64,000 bases of DNA from Paraescarpia echinospica (GCA_020002185.1 CM034534.1:29978888-30042887); one strand, 5' to 3'; positions 9,761 through 22,365 are shown, counted from the first letter of the stretch. The notes: generated by a model not told the origin, from the letters alone. Translations and numbers: made by a program.

Positions 9761-11784
9761 GTTGTCACCCGGAATGGCAGATAACATGAGTGATAATCTT
9801 GTGAGTTCGCAAAGTCCAAAACTTGAAACACGTTTAGCAATATGTGGAGTGGAACTTGCAATTTTTACAATCCTGTTGGCATTTATTTGCATTACCGTAT
9901 ATTTCACTCATTAGGTGGCACCACAGGCATTTTATTTTCTCCACGCTACGTGGTGATGACGAAACCCGCCATGTAATATTTAACATATTTTGTGACTGCG
10001 AATTTATGCGATCACCTCTTATTGACGTATCTGACAACGAATCATTCAGCCAGATAACATCAGTAAGTACGGGGATGGTGATTGGTTATAAGTGTTATTG
10101 TTCAACTACATTGTGGCACTGTTTGCTTGGTTGTGTCTATAGGTCAATGTTCAGCTTGGTGACTCCGCAGAAATACTAAACAAGTCAAAATTCTTAAAAC
10201 AGTTAATAGGTCTTGGAGAACGTAGCTACAATGTGCACCAAGGGAAAATATACATATTAAATGGGGGATCATTACATAAGGAACTTATTTAACCAGTAAA
10301 TTTTGATATCCTAGTTGAACGTGCCTTGATAGTTATTTGCCATGGTTTGATAGTTTGAGAGTAACAACTGGGGGCATTTGGCTGTACTGATCATATTGGT
10401 CACAATTTACTGCAAATGACAAATTTGTGTGAAACTGCAGAGTAGTGATAACAAAAGGTGGAAGTTGTCCGTCATCTAATCAAGATTGCGCTGAAAGTAA
10501 CGTTTCAATATCCATCCCAACCTCGTAAAACTTGCTACACTGGGGAATAATTGTTGTAAGGTAGCCAGCCGATAAAACAGTCATTTATACAGATTTGCTT
10601 TCGAACAACTAATTAGTATAGTGGATTAATAACCTACCGAGGAACTGTTTTTCTGCTATGCTTCTGTAATGTTTCTTAACAAAGAAATATTAAGAATTTG
10701 AAGAAAACAAAAATGGTCTTCAGTGTTTTCCATTACCAGGTGCTACCTGTAAACACCTGAGAGTTATACTACATGAAATACAGCTTTTAACCGTGGATCC
10801 CCTTTCTACATGGAAGTGAATTTAACAACATTGCCACCCAGAGAATGAATAGCAAGGAACCCTTTCACTTTGGAGAGAAAAAATACACCTATCAATATAC
10901 TCATAGTCATTAAATATCTTCTGTCCGAGCTCCTCTTCAGGTGTGCCAAAATATGTTATGGAAGTGTCCGAAAGGGGGCGCGCATATTAAAGCACCAGGC
11001 TCAGTTAAGCACATATGTTTTCGGTAGATGGCGCCACATACTGTTTTGTCCGCTACTTTCCTGGCCAGTTTTATGTTGTATGTAACCTGTTCGGAGATCA
11101 CGGGTTGGTGATCTGTGGCCTAGTCTCTGGTTATTGTCATTAACCGTTATTTCATCGCTATATACAGTGTAATAAACGACTGTAATAAACGCCACAACAT
11201 ATAACATGTACACGTTATCTTCCCGGAGGCTGTGATATTAAAACATAAATACACAGGAATAGTATCATAATATTTATAACTAGTGCCATTATTTCAGTCC
11301 TGTTCGCGTTGATATTCATGCCCATTTCCCAATAACAAACTAATAAATTATATTATGTATCTAAAATCAGTTTCCTTTGATAACATTACAGTGACGAACG
11401 GTTTGCGTTTCATTTAGTTCAGTCAGTGTTGTTGTGTGTAGTTGTCAACATCCCATATAAAGTCCGACATCGCCTGTGTTTATAATACCATGTACGTGCT
11501 GGCGGCATATTCTTTATACGCATGTTGCGGTTATAACCATGAACTTGAGAATGGTACTGGAATAGGCGTACAACGCAACGCATGTTTATTTATGACGACA
11601 GCGCTTCGCAGACAACAGAACCGATCACACATTTTATAATTTGAATGTCCTGTTTTATTCATGACTAATAGTATGGACAAACGAAACAGGATCGGTTCAG
11701 TTTATAAATGTTATGCGAGTGTTTTATTCTTCATTCGTTTGTACGTTGTTTTCGGTGCTTTTACACAGAGTAGAAAGTAGCTAC
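9761..11784. other. Intergenic, no gene recognised
   Basis: A 111-codon open frame at 9844-10179 and smaller ones have no recognisable motif, amino-acid bias or splice context. Two AATAAA hexamers occur at about 11171 and 11186. I see nothing that supports a gene. Confidence 0.45.
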
Positions 11785-12508
11785 CAGACCTGGGGCCGAA
11801 TACATTTTCATGAGTACAAGTACGAGTACGAGTACTTTGATGATGGATGAGTAGGAGTACATTACTAAAAGCTGAGTACGAGTACATTCTCACGAGTACG
11901 AGTAAAAGTACGAGTACATTTTAAAAATATTAAATAATAACGTATTTAAAAATTATATTAATTAATCTAATGTATATAATTCAGCACAAATGAATATGCA
12001 ATGGCAGTTGTTAAATTTTTATGAGATCTAAAAAAAAACCTATATTTCATCAACAATGAAATTCACTTCATTGGCATTCATTTCAGTGGCATCGTATGAT
12101 CTTATCATCTATTTGTCATTGCACCGAATGAACATGAGTTGTTCACAGGTTGAGTCTTCCAGGCTGCACCGTTCAGGGCAGAATATTTCCTCGGCTATGC
12201 TAAATACCCTTTCAACTGGGGCTGATGAGGCTGGAATGCTGAGATGGTGAGGGACCAACTGAGCCAGAATTGGAAAACTCAGAACTGCAGTGGGTCACTG
12301 TGACGATCACTACATGGCTGAATGAGATATTCGTTCACCTCTACAATCAGCAATCTGCTGATATTATAAGTTTCCAATTTATATGTTCTGATCGTAGACT
12401 ACTAGTTGTTGAGAGGGTTAGCACATGTCCACATAACAGGCTCAGCATCCGCTTTGGACTTTTTTCAAAAATGTACTCGAGTACCCGAGTACGTCGGCCC
12501 CAGGTCTG
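11785..12508 (-). mobile_element. hAT DNA transposon, internally deleted, with TIRs and TSD
   Basis: Both ends carry the 15-bp inverted repeat CAGACCTGGGGCCGA (left at 11785, right inverted ending at 12508). The flanking 8-mers are gtagctac (11777-11784) and gtagctat (12509-12516), a 7/8 match to an 8-bp target-site duplication, the hAT hallmark. On the minus strand a transposase C-terminus is readable (see next entry). Subterminal GAGTAC-type repeats follow inside the left end, and a CTCGAGTAC cluster lies at the right. At 724 bp it is far shorter than a full hAT element, so most of the transposase is gone. Confidence 0.93.
12107..12290 (-). pseudogene. hAT transposase C-terminal dimerisation domain, remnant
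   Basis: Minus-strand translation from about 12290 down to the stop near 12107 reads FPILAQLVPHHLSIPASSAP, then VERVFSIAEEIFCPERCSLE, then a short linker and QLMFIRCNDK. This is the hAT family C-terminal dimerisation motif (typically 'L-IPASSAPVERVFS-AG-I' then 'R--L----E-L-F-'). The rest of the DDE domain and the BED finger are missing. The surviving piece has few changes (the usual AG is AE), so the copy is not very old, but it cannot encode an active enzyme. Confidence 0.85.
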
Positions 12509-12516
12509 GTAGCTAT

Positions 12517-13059
12517 ATTTTTGGCTCGCGTGTCTGACAAGTCACGGCTGAGAAATATTTTCTATGTGATCGATTCTGAACGTTGGCGAAACACAATTTT
12601 TTGTTAAACTGTCCGCAAACATATATGTTGTTTGGTATGATCAGTGTATGTGTATTATCGAAATATCGTGTGTTACGTATTATATAACTCCTATAAGCAG
12701 TGGTCGCAAACATGCTGATGTTCTCTTTATGTTAGACAGTGTCATTACATGCAAATGTCGTAATAATAATAAAACACGGCCCAGTAAGTTTTAATTTACT
12801 ATTCCAAAATAGTGACATTGCATCTTCGTGACATTTGTAAATATATAAGAAGGCAAGGAAATAGGACAACGTACAGTCACAAACATTCCCATAGTATACA
12901 CGTCATCCAGCTTTTTCTTCGGAAGGAGCAATGTTTTGATTTCCCAATTCATACATGATTTAACAGGCGCGTCGAATAGACCATGGGTAAAATAAGTTTG
13001 CTCGGAAATATAATTATCCTTTAAAATACCTCAAATACATTGTATGTACAATAGTTTTT
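12517..13059. other. Intergenic, nothing recognised
   Basis: AT-rich, unique-looking sequence with no gene or repeat that I can name. Confidence 0.4.
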
Positions 13060-14440
13060 GAGTCTGACGCTCTGACGGCCCTACAGGGTTCCTCTCTGAT
13101 CTGCGCCTCCATTCATCACCAATATATCGTAGTTAACTTTCGTTCGCTGGTCCTTTGACGTCCGCACGGATTCTCTTGTTGCTTTGACAGCCGCGCTATG
13201 GAGCCCTCGTATTAATTACCCCGAGGCGAAGGGGCGGTCGATGCAGCGACGTTGCCCCGACCATAGTTTCTCACCGTATCTCTCAGCGCCCCGTGGCGAC
13301 CGAGAAAGGACCATTCAATCTTCGGCCGTGTGCAGGTGTTCCATTGAAACATCACGCAAACAACCTCGACCACCCTGGCCTAACCCTCCGCTTTCTCGAT
13401 TGCCCCCACCCCCCTGGCCCGTGACGTATCCCCCGGGGACGTCAGTCGAGTGTTCATCGATTCCGCCCGATTTGTTCGGACGAAGCGGCCTCAATAAGAC
13501 GTGGTCAAATTAATGACGCTTTGGAATCTGCGTTGCGTCGTCACTGCTAATGGCGCTTTGAAGGGAACACTTAATTAGGCTAAGAGGCGAAGCGAGGGCG
13601 TTTCCGGCATCATCCTGCGCGATTCCCCCCGCACAGCGGGATAAACAAAACGCCTGTTACGTAGGGTAATTAACCTTTGATTTCGTAGGCATGCAGCGAA
13701 CTTTTGCCGAAAACCTGATTGAATGTCACAACTTAATTACCACAGGTAGTGCCTGCCGCCTTTGTTACGCGCAGTTTCTACTGTCTTCCAATTAATTATA
13801 CAATTCACGACTTTACGCCGAATCTGTAATTGTGACGACATACCGCGTTGAGTTCTTTTCTGAAACGCTTTTTCGCCCAATTTGACAAGTCTTCAAAAGA
13901 CACGCACCGTCAGAGAACGAGTTTTACACTTTCTTCGAAACGGCGGCTACGGCGGCGGCCATTCGTAAGCAGACGACACATCAGGGACGCGGGCTTTTGT
14001 CGACGGCGCAGCTGCTAACTAATAACGTGTCAATTTCGAATCGGCTCCTCGCAATGGTCTATCTTTTGCAAATGAAATTATCCCAGAAAAACTCCCATTC
14101 GCCGTTCGCCTGACAAATGCAGTCATCGCGGCCGCGCTATGGCGCTTGAAATGCGATTTCCCAGCGCGCGGTCACAATCGGCAGCGGGCCGGGGCCCTGC
14201 GGGAGAGCGCGGCAAAGCTCCGCCCATCAGGAATTATTTAAAATAGGTACGATTGAATCGCGCCGGGTTTGATGCGCAGATTCGTCAGCCGGCAAATGAG
14301 GCGTAAGCGACGGGGCACAGACGAACTGGTAGCGGACGCATCCAGGAATGTCGGCGGTTTAACAATACGTAATTCTGGTCGTAACATCTGGGGAATCATT
14401 GCAGATGTAGGTTGATTAGCAGTGACGACTGATTCTGGAC
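13060..14440. promoter_or_regulatory. CpG-containing complex island with homeodomain cores (candidate enhancer)
   Basis: Unlike its surroundings this stretch is GC-rich, free of microsatellites and rich in CpG. It contains GTTAATTAC (minus strand, 13666-13674), CTTAATTACC at about 13732-13741 and ATTAATTA near 13789. TTAATTAC is the reported preferred core for Nkx6-type homeodomains. The open frame 13184-13513 is Pro/Arg/Ser-rich and looks incidental. The regulatory role is inference from texture and motifs only. Confidence 0.35.
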
Positions 14441-14447
14441 TTAGACG

Positions 14448-14525
14448 ATATCGTCTTGCCGAGTGGTGAAATCGCTATGAATCACTGCAGCTGGATTGAT
14501 TTGTTGTGTTCGAGTCCAAGTTAAT
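14448..14525 (+). pseudogene. tRNA-Leu/Ser-like relic or SINE head (A and B boxes)
   Basis: TTGCCGAGTGGTGAAATCGC (from 14456) resembles an A box of a class II tRNA. GTTCGAGTCC at 14508-14517 is a B box at about the right distance. The T stem and acceptor stem do not pair properly, so this is not a working tRNA. It could be a tRNA pseudogene, a SINE head or chance. Confidence 0.3.
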
Positions 14526-14650
14526 ACAATAGTCATGAGTGCGGAAATTATATGTAGGACCTATATAAAAACAATTCACAAATTGTTTTTAAACATAGGT
14601 GCCTAATAGTGACGAAACAAGTATATCACACACAAAAAAGCACGTTCACT

Positions 14651-14654
<4 letters not shown>

Positions 14655-14699
<45 letters not shown>

Positions 14700-14772
14700 A
14701 CGCATGCACACACACACACACACCCGCTCGTACGCACAGGCGCGCGCGCACACACGCACGCACACACACACT
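14655..14772. repeat. CT then CA microsatellite
   Basis: (CT)n from 14657 to about 14692 followed by interrupted (CA)n and CGCA runs. Confidence 0.97.
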
Positions 14773-15344
14773 GAACAAAAGAAAGAACGTGTCAAGTAGG
14801 ATGCGAATTCAAGACACAATTTAAAAACGCAGTGGCACCCGAAATACATTCTATCGCGATTCAAGTGCAAACATGCAGGCTATGATCGTCTGCACAACCA
14901 GGGTTTCTCGTGCGTGACACAAATAATTTACAGAATAAACCGGCTTTTTGTACTAGAGCCATGACGTAGCATTTCTATGTTTTCATCGCACACAACGAAG
15001 TAGATGACTGTGCGTGCGTATACATTTTAAACAGGTAGGTATACTATTGCTCTTCCAGGATAAGGATAAATAGCAACTGTCTATGGCACATACAAAAGGT
15101 TCTATTAAACACTTATGTGTAGTGTTTTTAATTATATAAATATTTTGGTTCTGTTTTGTTTTCAGTTTTCTTTTGCGGTCCTGTCATAACAGTATGCTAG
15201 ATTTAACTATAAACAATATATATGTGATATGTCTATTTAGTCAATGTAATTTATGTTTGTAAAAACTATTTGCTTTAAACACACATGTAACACATTATTG
15301 AACATTGTTTTTGATTCTCCCACGCTTACGCAAACAACACAAAC

Positions 15345-15378
15345 AACACATACACACACGCACACACACACGCACACA

Positions 15379-15423
<45 letters not shown>

Positions 15424-15555
15424 ACGCACGCACGCGCGCGCGCACACACACACACACGAATGAATGAGTGAGTGAGTGAGTGAGTGAGTGAGTGAGTGAG
15501 TGAGTGAGTGAGTGAGTGAGTGAGTGAGTGAGTGAATACGAATGAATGAATGAAA
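15345..15555. repeat. CA microsatellite joined to GTGA tetranucleotide array
   Basis: (CA)n with CG interruptions to about 15460, then (GAGT)n for about 70 bp to 15534 and GAAT units. The same CA/GT plus GTGA pairing occurs at 22.9-23.7 kb. Confidence 0.97.
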
Positions 15556-16570
15556 ACATCGAATACTTCAAGGACAAGAGTTAAAGTAATTTAATTATAT
15601 TTAATTAGTTAACCACGCTATCGCAGTACGGTGTTCTTGCGTCAAACGCCGATGATTGACGCGCGGTGAAAGGCATTGAGCAGATTAGGTAAGTGGCTCT
15701 CCCGTTCACTGTCGGGGTGCCGTGAATTGGGCCGTGACACCCCGACACATCGCACCCTCGCAGACAGCCACACACGCACCGCGGCCCGCCCACCCGGCAC
15801 CCTGGGTGTGAGGGGTGACGGGTCATCCATCACCCTGTAACTACCCCTCGCTACGGGGCGACAGCGCCGCTTGTACATCGTCACCTATCTTCACACCTGC
15901 ACGCGCTACAATCGTCACTATTGTGTGACTCGTGTGAGGACCGGTCATCGTTTCTTTAGCTGTTGACACCACGGTTATAGCACACACAATATAACAGTGA
16001 CCAGTCCATATATTGCGCACTTCGCTTGACAGAATAGCGGATAATATAATTAGCTGTTTAGTATAAAATGTATCGGCAGGGACGGATGTACACTGTATTC
16101 GCTATTCCCGCCGTTTTAAATTAAGTGGCTTTTTAAAAGCGAATACACTTTTTAGTAGAACGAAAGTTATTGACCTGGTCCGAACGAAATATTGCTGTTA
16201 ACATCACGGCTTGACCGCATTTTGTGATCTTTTGTGCTTTTAATTGTTTAGTACCGTGTGACACAAGTGTACATGCGACAAGCACAATATATATATATAT
16301 ATATATATATTTAAATATGTAGGGTAGTGAAATGAAAGTGGAACTGAAAATATATAAAAGTTTGTGACGGGAAAGTATAAATGTAAGTAGATCGTTTGTG
16401 AAGTGAATATAACCTAAACTTTAATGAATAACGAGATTGACATTAACAGTTTACTCCCGTCGTCTGATCGGTTCCAACGATTACGTGCTCGACCCTATAT
16501 GGGAGAGCCGGCGCTTCTGTTGGGGAATGTGTTAGTGTTCACACAAATCGTGATGACGTCTTTGTAGTTG
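15556..16570. other. Intergenic with a short GC-rich patch
   Basis: 15600-15900 is GC-rich and microsatellite-free, with short open frames that look incidental. (AT)n occurs at 16288-16311. No gene recognised. Confidence 0.4.
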
Positions 16571-16608
16571 TGTGCAGCCGTAGTGTTCCTTTGTTGGGCG
16601 AATATATG

Positions 16609-16639
<31 letters not shown>

Positions 16640-16722
16640 CAACAAAGGAATATATATATATACATACATATATATATGTATATATATATTATATATATAT
16701 ACATATAATAAATATTATATAT
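16571..16722. repeat. TA-rich microsatellite with a tiny LINE-end match
   Basis: TGTGCAGCCGTAGTGT at about 16572 is identical to the 3' end of the LINE fragment at 19614, and TATA repeats follow it. It is probably a very short 3' remnant of the same LINE. Confidence 0.45.
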
Positions 16723-16999
16723 ATCTCCCAATGCTATGTCCTCACTCGTCGAAAGAGGTTGTCTAGCAGAAGTTAGTATACAGTTGTTATGTCTTCTTGG
16801 TTTGTTATCATTACAGCATTGTCTTAAGCAATAAACCAAACATTAATGGAACTTTTAAAATTAAAATTACTCTATCTTGTAAATAAGAATGTCTTCTAAG
16901 ATAGTTTTGAAAATGGTATGGCAAGGAATTGTTGAATTTATATAAAATTTGCCAGACGAAACGACTGATCGTTATTAACAAAGTTGCAAGGGGTGGCTT

Positions 17000-17900
17000 A
17001 AAGCTTCCGTATATGGTCATGGCTCTCCACTTTCCCCTATATAACTCTTTGCGGTGAGCGGTGGTTTGGGAGGGTCATATATTTCAACCTGGGGTTCGCT
17101 TTCGGGTGGGGGTTCGTAAAATTACGCTTATTCCTAAACCCCCCATAATATGGCATCTTTACGGGCACGGCATTTGTGCAGACGTTACAGTACTGTTTTG
17201 CGTGTAGTTAGTATATAGCTAATTATACTATAGCGAGAAAACAAGGTGCTTGCTCAAGCTTAGAGAAAGGGTGTTCGTAAAAACGGGGGTCCGGGTGACC
17301 CCAAACATACACACACACGCACGCGCGCAGATGCAACATGTAATGAACACACGACCGAACATACAAGCAAGCTCTATGCCGTCTTTCGTTCGCGCCCGCT
17401 TATTGGAAATAGCTCGCTCGTCCGTCGGGGTCGCTCCTGGAAACGACCGAGTCGCCAGCGATATTTATTACCTAATGCTATCCGACCATAAACACATATT
17501 TACTGGGCCGTTAAAGACACGGTCGCCGAGCGCCCCAGCTCAATACCCGCGGTGCGTGTATGCGAAAACGAACACGTAGTCGTTAAGACAGGCGGTTCTC
17601 CCAATGCTATATCTTGGTGGGTTTGTTGTTTCGCTGATCTCGCGTCTTTGGCGCATTGAGTAAATGTCTCTGTATATATCCGGCCCGGCCGTTCAATCGA
17701 TCGGTTCCGCTCTCTCTAAACGACGCATTTAGCGCGAATTAATGTTATGCGCATCGAAGCCGGAGAATATATTAATTCGATTTGGTGATTGCACGCAAAG
17801 ACGCTGTACTGACGATTCGACGGCGGTGAGTCGGTGGAATTAGACACCGTTTTGTTATTGGTGATGTTTATTTTGTCGTGTTTGTTCGTTTGTTTTTCTG
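17000..17900. other. Complex CpG-containing intergenic island
   Basis: Unique-looking sequence, with many CpG from about 17380, a GAATTAATG core near 17737 and ATTAATTCG near 17772. No coding signature. It may be regulatory sequence; the evidence is texture only. Confidence 0.25.
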
Positions 17901-19436
17901 CCGAATTTAACCTGAGTCATGTTTCTGGATTGCCACTGTACTCTGCTTGTAGCCGTCCAGTCGACAAACATTGATTGATGATAAATTAACAACATGCGGG
18001 AAAGGCGTCGTCTGCGTTTTCGTGGTTATTAATTATCCCCGACTGAAACTGTTAGTTAATTAAAACTGCTTTGCTTTGGCATTGCCCTATAGTTATTTTC
18101 GATAGCCCCCCTTTTCATGGAACGAGTCCCTTAATTCGTTTGTATCTTTGAGCAGTCCCATGAACTGAATACCGCGCTATGCAAGAACTTGCCTTTATCT
18201 TAATTTAACGAAAGTCCCCAGAAGATATGTCGTTGACACATTAATTAAACTACTGTAAAATAATTATTAGTAACAAATAACGTTATTTCAGTATCAATAC
18301 AAATTATAAAATAAATAAACAGAAATGATGTATGACGTACAATACATGCCTGTTAAAATGCTAAAATAGCGTATTGATAATGTTAACATCGTGGTTAGAC
18401 AGTTACATACAGACATATACTCATTATTACATAACATTTGACAATGTGGGGTATACGTTTAACACACGCGCCCATGCACACATTGCCGCTGGTATGAGAA
18501 TAAAATGGCCGAAATGTGGTTGAAAAGACGTTTTTGCAACCATTCTAATACAGTATATGTTGACTACTTTTTGACCACATATAAACTATTTCTTTTCCTG
18601 GCTGTCCTGACGATTTATGTGCAACTGTTTGTGTTATTATTCTATGTTGAAATAATTATTTTATTAACATATTCGTCTTACAAACCAATCATGGTCTTTA
18701 CCCGACGCCAAACTAAATTAACTACCGATCGAGCCGTAACATAGACAATACCAAAACCCGCGGTTTAAATTGCGGCGACATTAAGCAGCCGGAAACGCGT
18801 AGATTACGCCCACTGACAGTCGGTCATCAACGTAAGGCTCAATGTTACGTAGTACATCATGCTGATCGCACGATACAACAACGATACGCCGTTCAACCAT
18901 ACTGTTCCAAATTACACGCGCCGTTTCCAGATGTCGCATTATTAGCGGGAGCACCCTGTTTAATCCGCGCGCTCCCATAACGACTGCCAGTAGCCGCCGG
19001 TAGATCTAGCGATACACCCGCTTCCCGTCTGCTTCCACACCCGTTATTAAGTTTTAATCTTGTAGCAGTCGCGTATGTTTATTCCCGTATCAGATGTGAG
19101 CGGTTTGTTAGTGTAAATCACGGGCGAGATACGGAAACGATTCAGATGTCGGCGTTGTTTATGACGTTAAATTACCCGTTTCATCATAGGCTACTACGAA
19201 GCATCCACATCGATCACTTATAATCGTCGCCACTGCAGAATAACATTTATGTAGAATTCGATAACATGTGGACTAATCAAGGACGATCATTTTTTATGGT
19301 GATAGCATTAATATCAGCTATAGATACATTTACGGTGAAAATAAAAGGGATGTTTGTCAAGAGATTGGATTTAAATCGTACCACAAAACATGATGCATTA
19401 TGAAGGAGAGAGCCGTCAAAAGTAAAATGTATATTT
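17901..19436. other. Intergenic; one unrecognised minus-strand small frame
   Basis: A minus-strand frame at 18781-19000 gives about 74 stop-free residues (from IYRRLLAVVMGARG to YVDDRLSVGVIYAFPAA). It has a natural amino-acid mix but matches no family I know. Without splice sites or a partner exon I do not call it a gene. The rest is AT-rich. Confidence 0.3.
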
Positions 19437-19510
<74 letters not shown>

Positions 19511-19600
19511 GTGTGTGTATGTGTATGTGTATATGCATGCATATGTATATATATATATATACATATACATATACATATACATATATATATATATATACAT
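19437..19600. repeat. TA/TATG microsatellite
   Basis: (TA)n, TGTATG and CATATA runs. With 19796-19945 it brackets a LINE 3' fragment. Confidence 0.95.
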
Positions 19601-19610
19601 ATCATCATCA

Positions 19611-19790
19611 TCATTGTGCAGCCGTAGTGTCCCGTGGTTGCGCAAAGGCCTCAGCATGTCGTTTCCAAATCTGCCTGTCTTGTGCTATCCTCTGCCAGAT
19701 GGTGCCCTTCCAGTACTCGTCTAGTTCGTCTTTCCACCGTCTCGCTGGTCTTCCTCTAGATCGTTTCCCTTCGTAAGGTCTCCAGGTTGT
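19611..19790 (-). mobile_element. Non-LTR retrotransposon 3' end (reverse transcriptase C-terminal tail)
   Basis: The minus-strand frame reads WRPYEGKRSRGRPARRWKDE, then [20 protein letters not shown] and [17 protein letters not shown] before TGA at 19611-19613. 'G-RSRGRP--RW-D-L---W' then 'W---AQDR--W' is the signature tail of LINE ORF2 proteins. The stop is followed by ATGATGATGAT, a short 3' tandem tail as in several LINE clades. The copy is 5'-truncated and flanked on both sides by TA repeats. Confidence 0.88.
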
Positions 19791-19795
19791 GATAC

Positions 19796-19945
19796 ACATA
19801 TGCATGCATATACACATACATATACATATGTATATGTATATATATATATAAATATATAAATATATATATATAATCGTGTGTTTATGTGTGTGTGTGTGCG
19901 TGCGTGTGTGCGTGTGTGCGTGTGTGTGCGCGAATGCGTGAATGT
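19796..19945. repeat. TA and GT microsatellites
   Basis: CATATG and TATATA runs, then (GT)n with CG interruptions from about 19877. Confidence 0.95.
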
Positions 19946-22215
19946 GTGTATGTGCCTGTATAACTTGCAATGTTGGTTTCAAAATAATATAGAACATTAT
20001 TTATATATTGTAAAAAGTAGTTTTCTTCACAAGCATATTTCCTCCAAGCGTCGCTCAAGAAGCAGATATGTCATTCTACGCGTGCCAACGACAACTTATC
20101 ACATCCGCTCTGAACGGAAACCAATTCCCTCATCGAGCGCAACTTCCCGACGTCTGATTAGCGGATGACGTCATCTCCAGTGCGGTACAAAGCCACAACG
20201 AACAACTGTCGATCTTTGATGCATCTCAAGTTTATGCAAACGCATGCAAATCGGCATCGGATTGCAATTTAATGCGGGTCTGATCTGCCGACGACCATTA
20301 AAAAGAAGGGCCAGCGTACGATGGCGTCGTCACGTGTCGACAGCCTGTTGTATCCGCGCCATTGTCGTGGTGATTTGACGTTTTTCCGCAGATAAACGGC
20401 GCTCGTTTTCTATGTAAATTGTCACGACGCCACAGCTGTGGTATACAACCCGATTACTTCAGACGACCGTCGACAGAACGATCCAAAGAAGAATCGCACA
20501 TTTGAATGAATGTCCGTCCTTGAACAGCGCCGATTGCTGAATGAGCAAGTTGTTTGCGCCGATAGAGTCTAATTGTCGAGCAATATATTCTGGATTAACA
20601 TGACATTTGCTCTGCTAAACGACCATGGGGAAATCGTTTTTGATGATATCACAATATAATATACATTTTATGGCAGTTAACACATTTGAGCAACAACACC
20701 GCGCGGAAAACGAATACAGATTAAAAATACACTTGCCTCAGCGTTGATGAAATATATTAAATCCCCTAGTTAATTGCCTTTGCAGGACATGATGCCCTTT
20801 GAAGAAAATTGTTCGAAATTAAAATTTTTTAGACGTGAAGCAATTTTGGAGTATTCTGAAAGTAACATATCTATTACAACTCGCCAAGAATTACTAAGAA
20901 ATATATATGTTTATGAGAATTGATTTGTCATATTTATTTGAAAGTCGGTGACTAATTTCCCAAACATTCGCAAATACTACACGTCGACTTTAATATGAAA
21001 TGCAAACACACATTCATTCTAATTATATTTGTGTTGGGTTGGTCTTATTCAGACTCGAACTACACATTATGATATCATCCTTAACATTCTTCACGATATA
21101 ACGTTGTACGTACAAGATTTGTTATCGTATCCATGCAATCATTGTCCATGTTATATTTTTCTTCATTCATCTTGCGAAACTTTCTCGTCAGCATTTACCT
21201 ATAATTACGTTTCAGAACGCATTTTTTATTGTGTTATTATTAGTCAAATTGGAGAAATCTTAAATGAACACATAAATCGGAGTTCAATGTTGACACCTTA
21301 TCAACTAAAATGAACGAAATCAATTAAAACACTTTGTTCCTATATGTACATTTTAAAAAGCTGTTCCATTCGTTAATTGTATCACATTTACAATATTGCA
21401 TTAAGATATGGGCAGACGCATATTACACAAACTCATATAAACTGAGACTGTTGCAGAAAAAAACATCTGCATAGTAACCTACCTTGACTATATCGCCCGT
21501 TCGCAAACCTTATTTTCCAGGTGGATCATTTTCCAAACTTCATTTGTTAAAAGTATACGCACATACACACCATCTATTGACATTGTTACGCTTAAATACA
21601 CTTGTAGCGAAACTACCAGATATACCATGTATTCTACATTTATGAAAATGGACAGTGTCTATTTATTCGTAGCCTTAGAAATAAAGTGATTATGTTATTA
21701 GAAACATTAGAAAACAAATCAAGAACAGTTATTGTGCACTATTCAGGAGCAAGGAACCGTTCCATACAGGTAACGAACACATCGTTCTGAACTCAGTCAT
21801 ATCATAATATCGCATGTTAAAACAATTTGCAAACACACGGCACTCCTTGCACAAGACTGTGATTTATGAAGCGTAAACTTAAATACATCAAACGAGAAAG
21901 GTTATATATTTTTCTGAGAAAAAGACAAGGAATGCAACACGCAACATTACTGTCATTACAGGTGAAGGTCAAATTCATGTTAACTAAATACTAGACAAAT
22001 CTTCTGCATGTACTGTATGTCTAGAACGTTCATTCCCATGTCTAACGTATATACCAACAGAGTGCAGCAACTTTAAACAATAAGATTGATAAGCAGTATA
22101 TAATACTCTATATAGCAACATTTTTCGCGAAATTTTATCACGTTTGATCTGCTCCGAATCTGTTTATTATGCAATCAGTTGAAACAGTTGTGTACTGTTG
22201 TATACGCTATTCACC
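19946..22215. other. Intergenic; complex island 20050-20620, then AT-rich
   Basis: 20050-20620 is CpG-containing, microsatellite-free sequence similar in texture to the other islands. 20640-22215 is AT-rich with no gene or repeat that I can name. Confidence 0.35.
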
Positions 22216-22219
22216 ATAG

Positions 22220-22365
22220 TGCATTTAATTGGAGCTGCCTCCACAACGAATTTGGCCCATCGCGATTCAAGTTCCATAATGTTTAGATTTTAAGCGTTTG
22301 CATATGAGTAATATATGCAGTCGGTTTTATACAAAATACATAATTTTTTTTAAATCATCAAAATA
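22220..22365 (+). repeat. Dispersed repeat, family 2, copy 1
   Basis: It shares blocks with 28411-28558: TGCATTnAA, 'CAAC-AATT-G--TGCCCATCGC', AGTCGGTTTTATACAAAAT, then an A/T run and ATCATCAAAA. The two are diverged but collinear. The class is unknown. Confidence 0.55.

Noticed and set aside
12226..12236. CTGATGAG, hammerhead-like core
   Set aside because: No matching GAAA core or stems; it lies in the hAT remnant.
13184..13513. 109-codon Pro/Arg-rich frame in the CpG island
   Set aside because: Bias follows base composition; no family motif, splice partner or context.
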